Assembly: GCA_031835245.1 (NCBI GenBank)
Contig: JAVKOQ010000242.1
Span: 7,501-71,500, forward strand
Source: Balamuthia mandrillaris
Taxonomy: Eukaryota; Discosea; Longamoebia; Balamuthiidae
Reading direction: 5' to 3'
Length of the DNA stretch: 64,000 nucleotides
Part shown: positions 11,717-22,987 of the stretch, one piece after another
How positions within the stretch are numbered: position 1 is the stretch's first letter
Layout: each line of letters starts with the position of its first letter
The notes under the pieces: generated by a model
Seen by the model: only the letters and a program-made list of their open reading frames with translations
Database searches by the model: none
What the model was told of the DNA's origin: nothing
Program-made: the position numbers and the translations under genes

Positions 11717-11932
11717 AGAGAGATAATTTTTGTCGACTTCACCGTTTCAAAGAAATTTTGAAAAAAAAAGAAAAGAAGAAAAGACTCTTTGGCTTAGGGG
11801 GCCTGCTCGGGTTCGTCCCACACTCGAAGGGCATTTTAGCAAAAATTATGGGATTTGATATGTGCTGAGGAAGTGCACCAACTGAGCAATGGATGTTGAG
11901 AAGTGTTTTATTGAGCTGCAGCTTTTGTGCTC

Positions 11933-13323
11933 TCACACTGCAGAGGAGCGGGAGCGGGCCACAACAACCGCAGAAAAAGGAGCCGAGGGTAAAGGGGAAG
12001 AGCAGTGAGGCGCAGTGGCTCGTGGCTTGTGAGGCCGCAAGTAGTGTTGAAAAGCGCTTTGATCGGAGACGAACTCGGCCAAACGCTTCTTCTGGCCCTC
12101 CGCGGTGGAATCGCCCTTATAGGTCTTGAAGAGGCCGAAGAGAGTGAGTTATGCCTCAAGCGCTTTCCCTTTGAGCTTGCTCACCTCTTCAACTGTGGAC
12201 ACTTTAGCAACAGAAAGATCAGGCGCCGTTTTCTGCTTCTTCTGCTTTGTGTGTGTCCTCTTCAAAGACTGGAGCAAGGCTCTTTTGATGCTTGTCCAGG
12301 TAAGCGTCCCCCTTTTTTTTTGAGATTTTTTTCTCTTGCTCTGCTCTGGCCTTTTGTTGTTGACGCAACTCTTGTTCTCTTTTCTTGAAGGCCTTGCTTT
12401 GCTTCCTTTTTCGATTTCGCTTCTCCTGTTCATCCAAGTTGTCCAAATGTTGCTGGACACTGGTCGTTATATCAAGTTGAATGGGAACAGATTAATAGTA
12501 GATAAAAAGTGTTGGATAGAGGCGGTTCAATATCTACTATTAATCTGTTCCCATTCAACTTGATTTTTGGTGTAGGCCTTGATGAGGAGCTTGGTGAAGA
12601 GGAGGGCGACCAAGAGGAGGGCAACGAAGAGGAGGTCGGCAAAGAGGAGGTTGGTGAAGAGGAGGTCGGCGAAGAGGTTGTCAAAGAGGTCAGTGAAGAG
12701 GTTGACAAAAAAGTGGTTGGCAAGTGGCTCAAGGAGGGTACCATACATGCTGGGATGCTCAAGGAGCCTGCTGGTGAGTGACGAAGCAAGGCAGGGAGTG
12801 CAAACGAAGGTATGGTTAAAGAAGAGGATGAGGTAAGCAAAGAGCTCAGTGACTCAGCAGCTTTCTTTTGCTGAGCTTTCTTTTCCTCCTCTTCTTTTCG
12901 ACACTTGTTTCGGTGGCGTTGTGTTCTTTCTTTCTGGAGCTGCCTTTTTCGCCGTGTCTTGGCTTCTTGTTCCTCCTTTTCTTGTTGTTGCTGAGCTCGT
13001 TGACGCCTTTGGCTCTTTGCCCTCTGCTTCCATCGTTTTTCTTTCTGGAGCTGGCACTGTTCCTTTGAGGGCAAGGGCGAGGGCAAGGGCGAGGGCAAGG
13101 GCGAAGGCGAGGGCGAAGTAGAGGGCAAGGACAAGCATAAACTTGCGGAAGAAGCTGCTCGGCGACGTCGTTTTGATGCAGCTTGTTGTGCTCGCCTTCT
13201 TTCAAGTTTCTCTTGAGCTTCTTCTTGTCGCTGCTGTTCCTCTTGTTCCTTCTCCTACCGTTCTCGTTTTTTTTGCGCATAGTAGCTGCGTTGATAAAGG
13301 CGTTGATACTCCTGTTGGTTCAT
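11933..13323 (-). CDS. Low-complexity coiled-coil protein, interrupted (unknown function)
   Basis: Minus-strand reading from the ATG at 13323 starts MNQQEYQRLYQRSYYAQKK and meets an in-frame TAG at 13255-13257. It then stays open with Gln/Glu/Arg-rich coiled coil, a Ser-Pro repeat (13069-13113), another KE-rich coil and a Ser/Thr-rich block, and stops inside a large inverted repeat (12471-12564). Beyond the repeat the same strand resumes with HLDNLDEQEKRNRKRKQ coil. It then probably splices (donor GTGAGC after VSTVEE) to a TYKGDSTAEGQKKRLAEF exon ending at 11933. Either this is one gene with disruptions or the remains of one. I recognise no family. Exon borders are tentative. Confidence 0.35.
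12471..12564. repeat. Perfect 33-bp inverted repeat with 28-bp spacer
   Basis: 12471-12503 (ATCAAGTTGAATGGGAACAG...) is the exact reverse complement of 12532-12564. It lies inside the low-complexity coiled-coil gene and brings stop codons into its frame. It could be a natural foldback insertion, a template-switch event or an assembly artefact. Confidence 0.9.
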
Positions 13324-13580
13324 CTTTCTTTTTTTTTTTTGGTTGTCTACAAAAAATGTTTAGAAATTGCCTTTCTAAACTTTAGCAGGGAAACCCATAT
13401 AAAACCATGTCGCGGACGACAAACGGCGACACCACCTCCCTTTCCTGCTCGACAAAAAAAAAACCTTTGATCTGTAAAATGTCACAAAAGCAGGAAAACA
13501 CACGTAGATCAAGCGTGACCGGAAAACTCGGCCTTTTTTAAAGACGACACGACTGATCCTTATGATCCGAGCACGCCCCC

Positions 13581-14320
13581 TTAAGAGGAGGACGAGGAAG
13601 AGGAGGCACCGTTTACCAGCCAAATCTTTTCTGTAGTTTCAGAAGTTATAGGAAGAAGGGGAGCAACCACGTGGGAATCTGCCAGCTTGCTGGGGTCGGT
13701 GGGGAATTTCTAGGGCAAACAGTTTTCGTCAGCACCAAAACAACATGGTAACAAGGGGAGAGAGATGAGAGCTGATGATGGGGGCTTACTCCAATCTGTT
13801 TGAGATGTTTGTAGGTATCCTCTCTGGTTTGGTATTCACGAAGGACATACTCCCAACCAAACTCGTGGTAGAGACGAGTGTCATGCACGCGAAACAGCAC
13901 ATCGTCCAGCCGCATCCAAAAGCGCATAAGGCAATAGAATGAACGTGGCATCACTCTCTGTTGTTGTGGTAGTCCAGTGTTAAACACAGGTGACTTAGAA
14001 GAAGGAGAGAAGGAAGGCAACAACAGGAGAAGACGGTGCAACAAACCACTTTAACGGTCAGGAAAGCGGTTCCATTGTCAGCAAGCTCATCCTCAAACAG
14101 CACCACCTCATCGAACCACAGGATAGGGTCGGGTTTCTTCAGTTTCTCCAAGTCTATCCTCTCCTCCGTAGGCTCCGGCCGGGCGAGCCTGCCCCCTTCG
14201 GATGGCTGTGGCACTATGTCCCCTTTGTAGTGCGTTGTAAACGTCCAGTCAAACTCTTTTGCTATCGACTTGGCACTAGTATCTCTGTTTGTTGGTTGTG
14301 GTTTTGTTGTTTGGGGGGGG

Positions 14321-14367
<47 letters not shown>

Positions 14368-14818
14368 GCATTCTATCTGATTAATCTGAGCTAAACCAAA
14401 AAACAACACGAGACAAAGGGAAGTACCTGGTACGTGCCCACTCGGAAGAGTAAGCCACTTTCAAGGAGGGAGCGTTCTTGTCCCAACCTTTCAGCGCTCC
14501 CAGGGCGTCGAAACGCAACATCACCCCGCTGGAAGTGTGCAGCAGCTCAAATTTGGAGTGTCCAAACACCATCTCTGGAAGCTCGGGAGCTTCCAGCTCT
14601 TCTTGCAGTCTTTAAAGTTGCAGCATAACAACAGTTCTCGATTAACCCAAACGCTGTTTTTTTTTTGTTTAAAACATGAAGAGCCAAACGTACTGCTCCT
14701 TCTCAACGGAGTTCAGGATTCTTTTGTTTGTGGAAGTTATTTTCCAACCGCCGACTTCAATGCCGTACACTCCATCCTGTTTGGGTGTAACTCTGCCTTG
14801 GGGTGGCGGTCTCATCAT
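13581..14818 (-). CDS. TIP41-like protein (PP2A regulatory pathway)
   Basis: Five exons (14818-14694, 14609-14427, 14284-14050, 13957-13790, 13709-13581) give 279 residues, close to the usual TIPRL length of about 270. Family signatures appear in order: GIEVGGWKITSTNKRILNSVE, ELPEMVFGHSKFEL, FDWTFTTHYKGD, ILWFDEVVLFEDELADNG, RVMPRSFYCLMRFWMR, and DTRLYHEFGWEYVLREY. TIP41 proteins bind PP2A-type catalytic subunits and act in TOR-linked phosphatase control in the cytoplasm. Intron 2 carries a long sense-strand (CT)n tract. The start codon has a second ATG directly after it. Identification is secure. Confidence 0.9.
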
Positions 14819-15101
14819 TTTCTTTTTGCTTTCTTTCCTTTCTTTTGCTAACGAAATCCAATCAATTTTCAGAAAACTGGATGATCTGCAGCTTTTTTTG
14901 AAAGATTATTGGACAATGCCACCTAAACTTGGAAAGTAGAGAGGAAGAAGAAACTTTTGCGACTGAGTTTCCGGTTGATGTGCCGGAGGCTTAGCAGTAG
15001 GCCAATGAACTCTGAGACCACTGGTCTATTCTTAAAAGAGAGTGCGCATCTTGTTTTTTTTTTAACTGACAAGGATAGGGGGGGGACGCTGGGGTGGCCA
15101 T

Positions 15102-15224
15102 TCACGCTTTGGCTGGGAGGAAAGAATTGAACTTGGCTGAGACTGTGTCATAGGTTGCATAGCCTGAAAGGGACCCAAAAAGGTCAGATGGACGGAGAAA
15201 GAGAGGAGAGAGAAGAGAGAGGAG

Positions 15225-15258
<34 letters not shown>

Positions 15259-15454
15259 CACCCAAACTCATGCCAAAAGCGACCGCGAATCCGATCAAAA
15301 AGGGCTGGAACAAATACTTCTTGAACGTGGCGAGAAACCTTCGCGTGGCGGAAAGGCCACTGGCAGCACCAAGGCTCATCACCTCCTTACCCTTGGCCAA
15401 GGAAGAAGAAGCGCTTGAGCCCTCTCCACTTCTTCTAGGATCGTCTTCCAGCAT
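15102..15454 (-). CDS. Small single-pass membrane protein (unknown)
   Basis: Two exons (15454-15262, 15163-15102) give 84 residues, with phase 1 on both sides of an intron that holds a (CT)n tract. The N-terminal 40 residues are Ser/Gly/charged. Then FLATFKKYLFQPFLIGFAVAFGMSLGYATYDTV (residues about 45-76) contains a basic lead and one hydrophobic segment, and the protein ends AKFNSFLPAKA. Size and layout resemble tail-region mitochondrial or ER membrane micro-proteins. I cannot assign a family. It lies between LEO1 and TIP41 on the same strand. Confidence 0.6.
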
Positions 15455-15651
15455 GGGTGTGTGCTCGCGTGCGGGGGGAGGTGCTCCTTTGTGCTCTTGG
15501 TATTTCTGCGGACAAATAACTCCTCGTGCAGTATTCTTGCTCTCTCTTGTCTTGTCTCATGTCCAATGTGTTTCTTGCCGTGTGGCGCAAAAAAAAGAGG
15601 GGGGGGAACAGCCGAATGAACAGCAAAGCGATATTCATATGTTTGAATGTT

Positions 15652-16872
15652 TTAAGAGGAAGAGCTGTCGCTGAGGTCCGAATACTCATCACGCTTGGCC
15701 TTCTTACGAATGCCCTTTCCGCTTGCGCCTTTGCTCTTTCTGGGAGGCGAATCCTCCAGGTCGCTGTCCTCACTTTCTTTATCCCCCTCTAAATCACTGC
15801 TATCACTGAAATGCTCTTCCTCTTCTTCCTCATCGCTGACGATAAAGTCCTCCATTTCTTTCTTCTCTTTGGCAGCCTTCAGAGCAGCCGCCTTTCTTCC
15901 TCCTGCTGCCGCTCCTCCGCCTCTCTTTCCTCCTCTACCTCCTCTACCTCTTCCTCCTCTGCTGCCTTTGCCTCGTGCTCGTGAGGTAGTACTGCTCGAG
16001 GAAGAGGCGCCCATCTCATCTGCTGCCTCCTCTTCCGAGTATTCCTGGTCGTCTTCCTCAGCAGCTTCCAAGAACGAGCCTGCGCTAGATGTATAGGCGC
16101 TCATTACCTTCTTTCGGCCTCCAGCCAACTGTGCTTGATACCGTATGCGTCGTTCTTCCTCCTAAACATTAAGTTGGTTCAGTGCAAAAAACAAGGTTGA
16201 GCAAAGAAGAGCAACCACAACCACCACCACCACCACAAGGACAAGAACACGTACAGCTTCTTTCATGGCCTTCTCTTTCTCTGGATCAACGTTGATGACT
16301 ACCAATTTGGCCTTTCTAGCTTTGGACTTGACACCACCGATCACCGCCATAGTCAGCTTCTGATGAGACTTGGAGTGAATGCTGGAGGGCCTGAAGAACA
16401 GCCTGGATCCCAGTTGGCCGTGGGACTGGATGAGGGACTGTTGCTTGGCAAATATGTGGAGATGATCCTTCACGAGTGGCTTCGACTCCACGTCCAATAC
16501 CTCCTCGTTGCCGCCCAAAAACAGTTGCAGCGAGCCATCAGACCATCGCACAAAGTTGGCGTTGCTTTGTCGCTAAACAGTGTTTGTTTCGTGTTTGTTT
16601 TTGTGTGTCAATGAAAGTGTAAGTAAGACGAACAGGTTGAAGAATGGGAAAGAGGAAAGACAGAGGTCAGGGAGCAACCTGTCCGTTCATCATCCGCCAC
16701 CGAACAATGGTTTCTGGGTTGAGTCGTTTCATCTTGGGGTCTTCCCACTCGGCCTCCTCTCCAGCCCACGTGTCCGGGTCAAAGGGCTTGCTCTGAATGC
16801 CCAAAATATTGGGCAGACGTACATAACATAACTGTGTTCGTATTTTTAGCAATTAGCATACCAGTGGAAAGG

Positions 16873-16911
<39 letters not shown>

Positions 16912-17494
16912 AACAAACTTTTGCCTCTTTGGGAGGTCTTGGCATGTCCACCACTTGCAGCTCAATGTCCTCGCGACGAACAAAGCTTGCTCTTTCTTCT
17001 GTGTCCATCAGATCAATCTCTTCCTCTTGTTCTTCTTCTTGGTCTTCCTCTTCATTTTCCAGCGAGAGGAACGAACTTCTGTGTGGCCGACTTTCCTCCC
17101 CTCTCCCTTGCTTCTTTTGCGCAACACTCTCTTCTCCTTCTTCCTCCTCCTCTTCGTCATCCGAACCAAAGAGGGAGGCGTTGCTGTCGGTCGTTCTTGA
17201 TTTGTCAGAGGGGCCTCGTTCGTCCCCTTCGCTGTCGTCACTGCTGAGGGCGGTTGTGTTCTTCTTCTTGCCTTTTGAGGATGATTCTCCCTCCGACTCC
17301 CCGTCCGACCCTGCAAACATCTCCGACAAGAGTTGCTCCTTCAGTTTGCCTGCGTTCGAAGATTTCGCTCTTTCCTCTGAGGACACCGCTTGATCTTCTT
17401 CCTCTTCCTCTTCTTTCCCTTCTTCTTCTTCTTCTGCTTCCTCCATTTGTTTGCTTCTTCGCTCCTCCTCTTTCTCGCTTTCGCTTGAACTCAT
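15652..17494 (-). CDS. LEO1: PAF1 complex subunit LEO1
   Basis: Four exons (17494-16919, 16831-16679, 16572-16255, 16161-15652) give 518 residues. The first exon is a Glu/Ser-rich acidic arm. The LEO1 core follows: RLPNILGIQSKPFDPDTW, LNPETIVRWRMM, SNANFVRWSDGSLQLFLG, LIQSHGQLGSRLFFRPSS and HQKLTMAVIG. The C-terminus starts EEERRIRYQ and then turns into RGGRG repeats and an acidic tail. LEO1 works with PAF1, CTR9 and CDC73 on elongating RNA polymerase II. Intron 1 contains a sense-strand (CT)n run. Length and motif order fit the family well. Confidence 0.9.
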
Positions 17495-17702
17495 TTTTTT
17501 TGTTGCTGCTGCTGCTGCTGCTGCTGCTGCGGTTTGGCTTTTTTGTTGTTTTCTTTTTTTCCCAAAGCAAAAAAAAAAAAGAAAAGAAAGAAAAGAAACC
17601 GTTCAGCTGTGCTTGTCAGATTGTAAACAATTTCTTGGCTTATTTCACGACGACACGAACGATGTTCAGGTCGTCATGATACTTGTGGTCGTGCAAACAA
17701 GA

Positions 17703-18884
17703 TCAGGAGGAGGAGGAAGTGGCTTGTGTTTGTTGTTTCAGCTGCTCGATCTCCTTCTCCATTTGTTGGCAAGCCAAATCAATATGAATGTTCTTGTGAG
17801 AAAGTTCGTGCCACTGCATCTCCAGGTGGCTGAGCTTGGCGCTTGCTCCATCCTGCAATCACTCCGTTGTAAGCAACAGGGAAGCCAGAGAGAGGAGAAG
17901 CGAGAAAGAGAGTTAACGGAGAAAAATGCGAACCTGCTCTGTTTTGCGTTGCCGATTAACCTCATTTATATCTTGCCTTACTGCAGCTATTTGTTGTTGC
18001 AACCTATAGGTTTTGTCCGTATCAACAATTGAGAAGAGCAGAAAGTGAGAAAAGAAAGAGGTGTGCAAAGAGACAAAATAAGCAGGGTAGCCACTTGAGA
18101 GAGAGCAGTATAACATACCGCCGTTGCAAACCCTCCACTTGGCTGTTGTGCACCAGCCAAGCGTTGGCACCGTATTGACTCAGCAAATTCAAGTTTGTCA
18201 ACCTTTGTTTTTGTGTTTTAAAAAAACGATATTGATGGAGCGAGAGAGCAGAGAAAGAGGGAGAGGAGTTGTTCGGTTACCGTTGGTTTTGGTGTTCCAA
18301 TTGAGCTTCGGCGTTGGCGATGGCTTTGCGCCACTGCTGAGGGTCGTTGAGGTCAGAGGGCTTTGGCACTTGGTAGCGCTGTGTGTCGAGCGGTTGCATC
18401 TTGAGGCCACTCGCCACCCGTTTATATTCCGCTCGCAAAATCTCACTTCCCTTTTTTTTTTGGGAAACATGCAAGTGAGTGAGATTTGTTGCCAACAATC
18501 GTTGAACCGTAATCAGTAAAGGGGAAAAAAAAACGAATGAATGAACTTTACCCCAAATGTTGGCTCTACAGAAGGAGGAAGGTGGCTGAGGTAATCGCGG
18601 GGAGAGAAGCGCCTCATCTCTGCTTCGATGAGTTGCAAAGCAAGAGCTCGTTCCTCTTCCTGAAAGGGGTCAGCATACGGCAGAGCATCGATCAGGTCAG
18701 GACCTGCTGGTCCGCTCTCATCGGCTGCCACTGAACGACTCTCTTGCTGTTCTTGTTCCGCTTCCTCTTCCTCCTCTTCCTCCTCTTGAGTGTGCTTCGT
18801 CACTTGTTCTGTCCCATTCTCTCCCTCTTCTTCCGCGGCTTCTGTCCTCTTGCGTTTCCTTGCTGCTGTCTTGGTTCGCGGCAT
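17703..18884 (-). CDS. Pre-mRNA-splicing factor SPF27 (BCAS2)
   Basis: Five exons (18884-18552, 18450-18281, 18202-18119, 18003-17934, 17852-17703) give 268 residues; animal BCAS2 is about 225, and the excess is an acidic N-terminal extension. Signatures are LIDALPYADPF, LAEMRRFSPRDYLSHLP-like text (IEAEMRRFSPRDYLS), RYQVPKP, NAEAQLEHQNQRLTNL, YGANAWLVHNSQ and a terminal coil with WHELSHKNIHIDLAC. SPF27 is a coiled-coil member of the PRP19/NineTeen complex that activates the spliceosome. It starts close upstream of a (CT)n intergenic run shared with the 3' end of SPB1. Confidence 0.88.
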
Positions 18885-19025
18885 CTTCCTTTCTCTCTTT
18901 CTTTTCTCTTCCTTTTTTTGTGGACGTTCGACATAAAAATTGATTATTTGTCCGAAATTTTGAAAATATTTAAAACTATGAGTAATTGTTCAAAATATTG
19001 ATATTTTTCCTTCTCCATTCTCTCT

Positions 19026-19074
<49 letters not shown>

Positions 19075-19162
19075 TTCGTTCGAATTTTTCTTTCGAAGGA
19101 AATTCAAAGCGGAGGGCAAGCGGAAAATTTTTTAGAAGAAACGAACCAACAACAAGCACCAT

Positions 19163-22100
19163 TTACTTGCGGCGCTTGCCACCCTTCTTGCCTTTTCTAC
19201 GCTCAGCGGCCAGCTGGCCTCTCTTATCGGCCTTGAGGCGCTTATCCACGATCTTGACCTTGGCGCCCTTGCCGGCGGTGGGACCCTTTTGTCCTTGCCC
19301 TTTCTTCCGCACGATGTAAACGGTCTCAACCTTCTTGGGCTTGCCCACCTGCTTGTAGAGGCGCTGAATGGCTCTGATCTTGTCTCGCTCAGAGAGCTCG
19401 CCCTGGCTGGCAATCTTGGTGGCTTGGTTTTGCACCTTCTCCAGCTTCTTGATGACCTTTCTCTTCTTGCGGGCCTTAGCCTCTGCCACCTTTTTGATGG
19501 GGCGAGCGTCGATGGCCTTGAAGCGCTCTTTCATCTCTTCGATTTCGGCTTTAGTGACGGGTAGCTCCGGTTTGTTATGTCTTTCTTCATCTTCCACAAA
19601 CCTTTGGTGAACGATTATCAAATGAAGAATACGTCCAAGTGAAAATTATATTAGTTTATAATAGAAGGAAAAAAGAAGAATAACAAAGAAGAAAACAAAG
19701 AGTAACTGGCACCATTTAGGCAAGTTTTCGTCGTTGAAGGACCACCGGTTGTAGGCATCATCAATCATGTCGCGCTTTCTCTTCTTGCTGAGCATTTTCT
19801 TGCCAATGGCCAAAGTAATGGCCTTAGCTTCAACCGACTCTTCCTCTGAAATGTCATCCTCATCGCTGTCTTCGTCGCTGCTGAATTCCCGTTGTTGCGG
19901 TACTTCCTCGAATCCCTCTTCCTCCTCTTCGCCCGCCTTTCCCTTCTTTTGCTGCTTTTTCTTTTGTGCGGCTTCTGCCTTAGCCTTCTTCGCTTTTAAC
20001 TTTTCCTTTCTTAAACGTTCATCCCTTTCGTCCTCGTCTTCTTCTTCTTCTTCTTCAGGAGCAGCTTCTGCTTCCTCCTCTTCATCAATTTCTTCTTCGC
20101 TGCCAATTTCATCCTTACCTTCATCACCATCCTCTTCTTCTACTTCATCAAAGATCTTACGACTGAACCAGAGAGCAGCTTGCTTAGATTGAGTGGTAGC
20201 TTTGGGTGTTGCTTGGTGTTGTTTAGCTGCTTTCGAGTCAATCAACGTAGAGATTTCCTCGTCACTGTCAAATCTATTCTCTTCCTCTTCCTCTTCCTCT
20301 TCCTCATCTACGCCAGCAGGAACTGATGTATGAATAAAGTAAGGAACCACAGATAGGGAAGAGAGAGAGAGAGAGAGTGACGTACTTGGTCGGGAAAGCG
20401 CATTTTCTTCATCCTCCTCTTCTTCTTTCAGAGTCTTCTTCTTGCCGATACGCACTCGCTTTTTCCGATTTCGCTTTTGGTCCATGTAATGCTCATACCT
20501 ATTCGAATCGTTTGGTTAGAGCAGAGAGAGAGAGAGAGAAGCTATTATTGACAATACGTACATTTGGTCCAGGTATTTTTCCATTGTCGAGCCATATTTG
20601 TCATCATTCTCGTTTTCGCTGTCGTCCTCCTCCGAATCCTGGTCCGCCATCACACTTCCATCCTGCTCATCCTCGTCCGCTTGCTCATCATAAGCCTTCA
20701 AGCCATCCTCTCCAGTTGTGATAACATCCTTCGCGTTCGTTGGCAACGAGCCTATGGAAAACAAATCGTCATCCTGTGGAGCATCAAACACATCGTTCGG
20801 AAGGTGCATTCCGAGTTCGACTCTTCTTCGGAATTTGCTGCGGCGCTCTGCAGCTTTTTTCTTTTCTCTCCTTTGTTTGGCCTCGATAGACATTAAGCGA
20901 TCCGCCAATTCTTTGTCCAACTTTTCTTCTTTTTCTTCTTTCGTTTCTTCCACCTCCATAGACGGTGCACCAGCTGTTTTGGTCTTAATGCAACGACGCA
21001 AAGAAGAGTAAATGTGAGAAATTTAAAAAGAAGAAAAATTGAAAGCAAATAATTGTGCATACCTCTGCTGATTTGGGATCCTTGGCAGCTTTCAACTGCC
21101 TCATCTTTATACGCCACTTGAGCAAAAGGCGAAAGTCTGTCTTGCCCAACACCTTCAAATCAACGCAACAATTCTTAATTTCCTCCGTGGTGTGCTTGTT
21201 CTCCGCGTACATGTTGCTTTTCTCGTCAAAGATAAATTGATTGTGGTTGGCAAGACAAGAGATAGGGTCATCTGTCTCCACAAAGTCGGAAATGGAACAT
21301 GTTTTGAATAAGGTATAGTTGCCATCTTCATATCCTTCCCTGTTCCTTTTTTGCTTCTGTAAGCATAACTCAAGTAAGCATTCAAACTTATCGCAAATAG
21401 AAGAAAGAAATGGAAGAGAAGAAGACACATTACAGATTTCATGATATCGGGCTTCTTGGTAGGAAGTTCCAACTCTTTGAAGACATGCTTGGGGTCTAAC
21501 AAGCGAGGGTCGATCTTCTTGGGTCGAAGATAGCCCTGGCATATGACGTAGATCTCCGCAGAGGTGTTCCTGGAAGCGGGCGGCTTGGTGGCCTCCACCT
21601 TGCGGAACAATTGGTTACACGCCCACAGCAAGGAATTATAGTCGTTGGAGCGGAAGACCTTGGTCACGAAGGTGCCTCCCTCTCGCAAAAACTCCGACGC
21701 GAGTTTCATGGCCTTCAGGGTCAAGTCTACTTGTGTGTAGGCGTCTTGGATCCAAGCCTTACCCATGTTGGGCGAACCGTCGTGCAATACTCTTTTTTTT
21801 AAAGAGAGAATTATTAGAGAGAAGGAAGCAAAGAAAACAAAAAAGAAAGAACGAAAAAAGGAGAAAGAAAAGAAGGACAAAAAAGATGTAAGAAAAAAAA
21901 TGATAGCAGAGCAAAGTACACGTCGACGAGGGCATTGTTGAGGTGCTTTTTGAGCTGGGAACGACACTTAGCAGTGGTGATGTCCTCCTGCAAGCAAATG
22001 GTGTTGGGAATGGGGCGGATGGACACCAAATCCACTCCGATCAGAAGACTGCTCACTGGAGTGTATTTCCTTGCCACTTGCAGCCTGTGTGACGTTTTTA

Positions 22101-22665
22101 TTAATAAAAACGTAAGAAAGGGGGAAGAACAGCGAAGAAGAAAAAGAAGAACAAAAATGAACGGATCAGAAGCTAATACATGAAACCATCACTCTAAAAT
22201 CAGAGGACATGGGTTGATTGTTTTTCATCTTGTTTTTTCCGCTCTTCTTTGTACTTTCAAAAAAAAAACAAAACAAAGAAAAGAGAGAAGAGAAGAGAGA
22301 AGAGAGAAGAGAAGAGAGAGAGAAGAGAGAGAGAGAAGAGAGAGGGGAAAGAGAAACGAAGAGAAGGAGAAAAGACAAACCATCCTCCCGGAGCGGCACA
22401 AAGATCGATGAGAACCTTGGCAGAGTTCAAAAAGTCATACTTTTGGTTGAGCTGAATGAGCTTAAAGGCAGCACGACTGCGATAGCCCTGCTCCTTGGCA
22501 AGGTTGTAGTACTTGCACTGGAGTTAAGGTCTTAACAATTTTTTTTAAAAAAATGAGGGACCATCACCGACGAAAAAACAACAAAGCAACAAAGCAAAGA
22601 GAGAGAGAGCGAAAAAAAGGATATTTATCAATACGCGCTCCACCCCTAAGTTTTTGTTTTCCCAT
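19163..22665 (-). CDS. SPB1: SPB1/FTSJ3-type rRNA 2'-O-methyltransferase and ribosome biogenesis factor
   Basis: Nine exons (22665-22625, 22512-22381, 22084-21920, 21791-21434, 21356-21063, 20983-20562, 20498-20386, 20322-19713, 19601-19163) give 857 residues, the normal SPB1 size. The N-terminus MGKQK...[13 protein letters not shown] leads into a FtsJ domain with [12 protein letters not shown] (SAM site) and [11 protein letters not shown] middle charged domain, acidic stretches and the SPB1 C-terminal domain ([17 protein letters not shown]..., ending GKKGGKRRK) follow. SPB1 methylates the A-loop of 25S/28S rRNA in pre-60S particles in the nucleolus. Intron 1 (22624-22513) starts ATATCCTTT and has a CCTTAAC branch site, so it looks U12-type. 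The reading frame closes only with that intron removed. Confidence 0.88.
22513..22624 (-). other. Candidate U12-type (minor spliceosome) intron
   Basis: Read on the minus strand, the intron begins ATATCCTTTTTTT right after the GAT-AA of the RIDK codons. It carries GACCTTAACTCC near its end, matching the U12 donor and branch-point consensus. Joining at GTACTAC restores the conserved [13 protein letters not shown] of SPB1 proteins and keeps the total CDS at whole codons. Terminal dinucleotides would be AT-AA (or TA-AG one base along); no GT-AG pair gives the conserved peptide. Confidence 0.7.
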
Positions 22666-22987
22666 TTTTTTTTATCAAAAGACCACTACGCTCCCGGTTC
22701 TAGAACGGCAGAAAGAAAGCAAGTTTCGCAAGTGGTAGCAGCTCCGGAGCCTTCTTACTACGCAAACGAAGAAGAACGAAAGAAAAGAAAAAAGAGGGAA
22801 AGAACGAAGAACGGCTGGAATGCCAAGTATGTGGAATTATGTCGACTCCTTTAGTCGACAATATAATAAACGTGTCGACGTGAAGCGTTGTTTTTGGTTG
22901 TGGCAGCTGGCAACGTACACAAAAAAACAAAAGAAAGAAAAGGAGAGTAGAGGAGGAGGGCAAGGGAAGGGGAAGGGCCACTTCCGC
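22666..22987. promoter_or_regulatory. Divergent promoter of SPB1 and the HsdR-like gene
   Basis: This 322-bp stretch separates two divergent genes. Three GTCGAC palindromes lie within 39 bp (22841-22846, 22854-22859, 22874-22879), with an AT-rich ATATAATAAA between the second and third. The frame of the + gene stays open up to an ATG at 22820, so part of this may be coding if that start is used. Confidence 0.45.

Noticed and set aside
12509-12781. Plus-strand Glu/Val-rich repeat frame (EEVGEEEVG) opposite the coiled-coil gene
   Set aside because: All frames across this short repeat are open, and the plus frame has no extension on either side. The minus strand links to longer coding-like sequence.
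22820-22987. Upstream ATG extension of the HsdR-like gene
   Set aside because: The stretch contains the promoter-like GTCGAC cluster and a Lys/Gly-rich run with no conservation signal. The ATG at 22988 was preferred, with the doubt noted.
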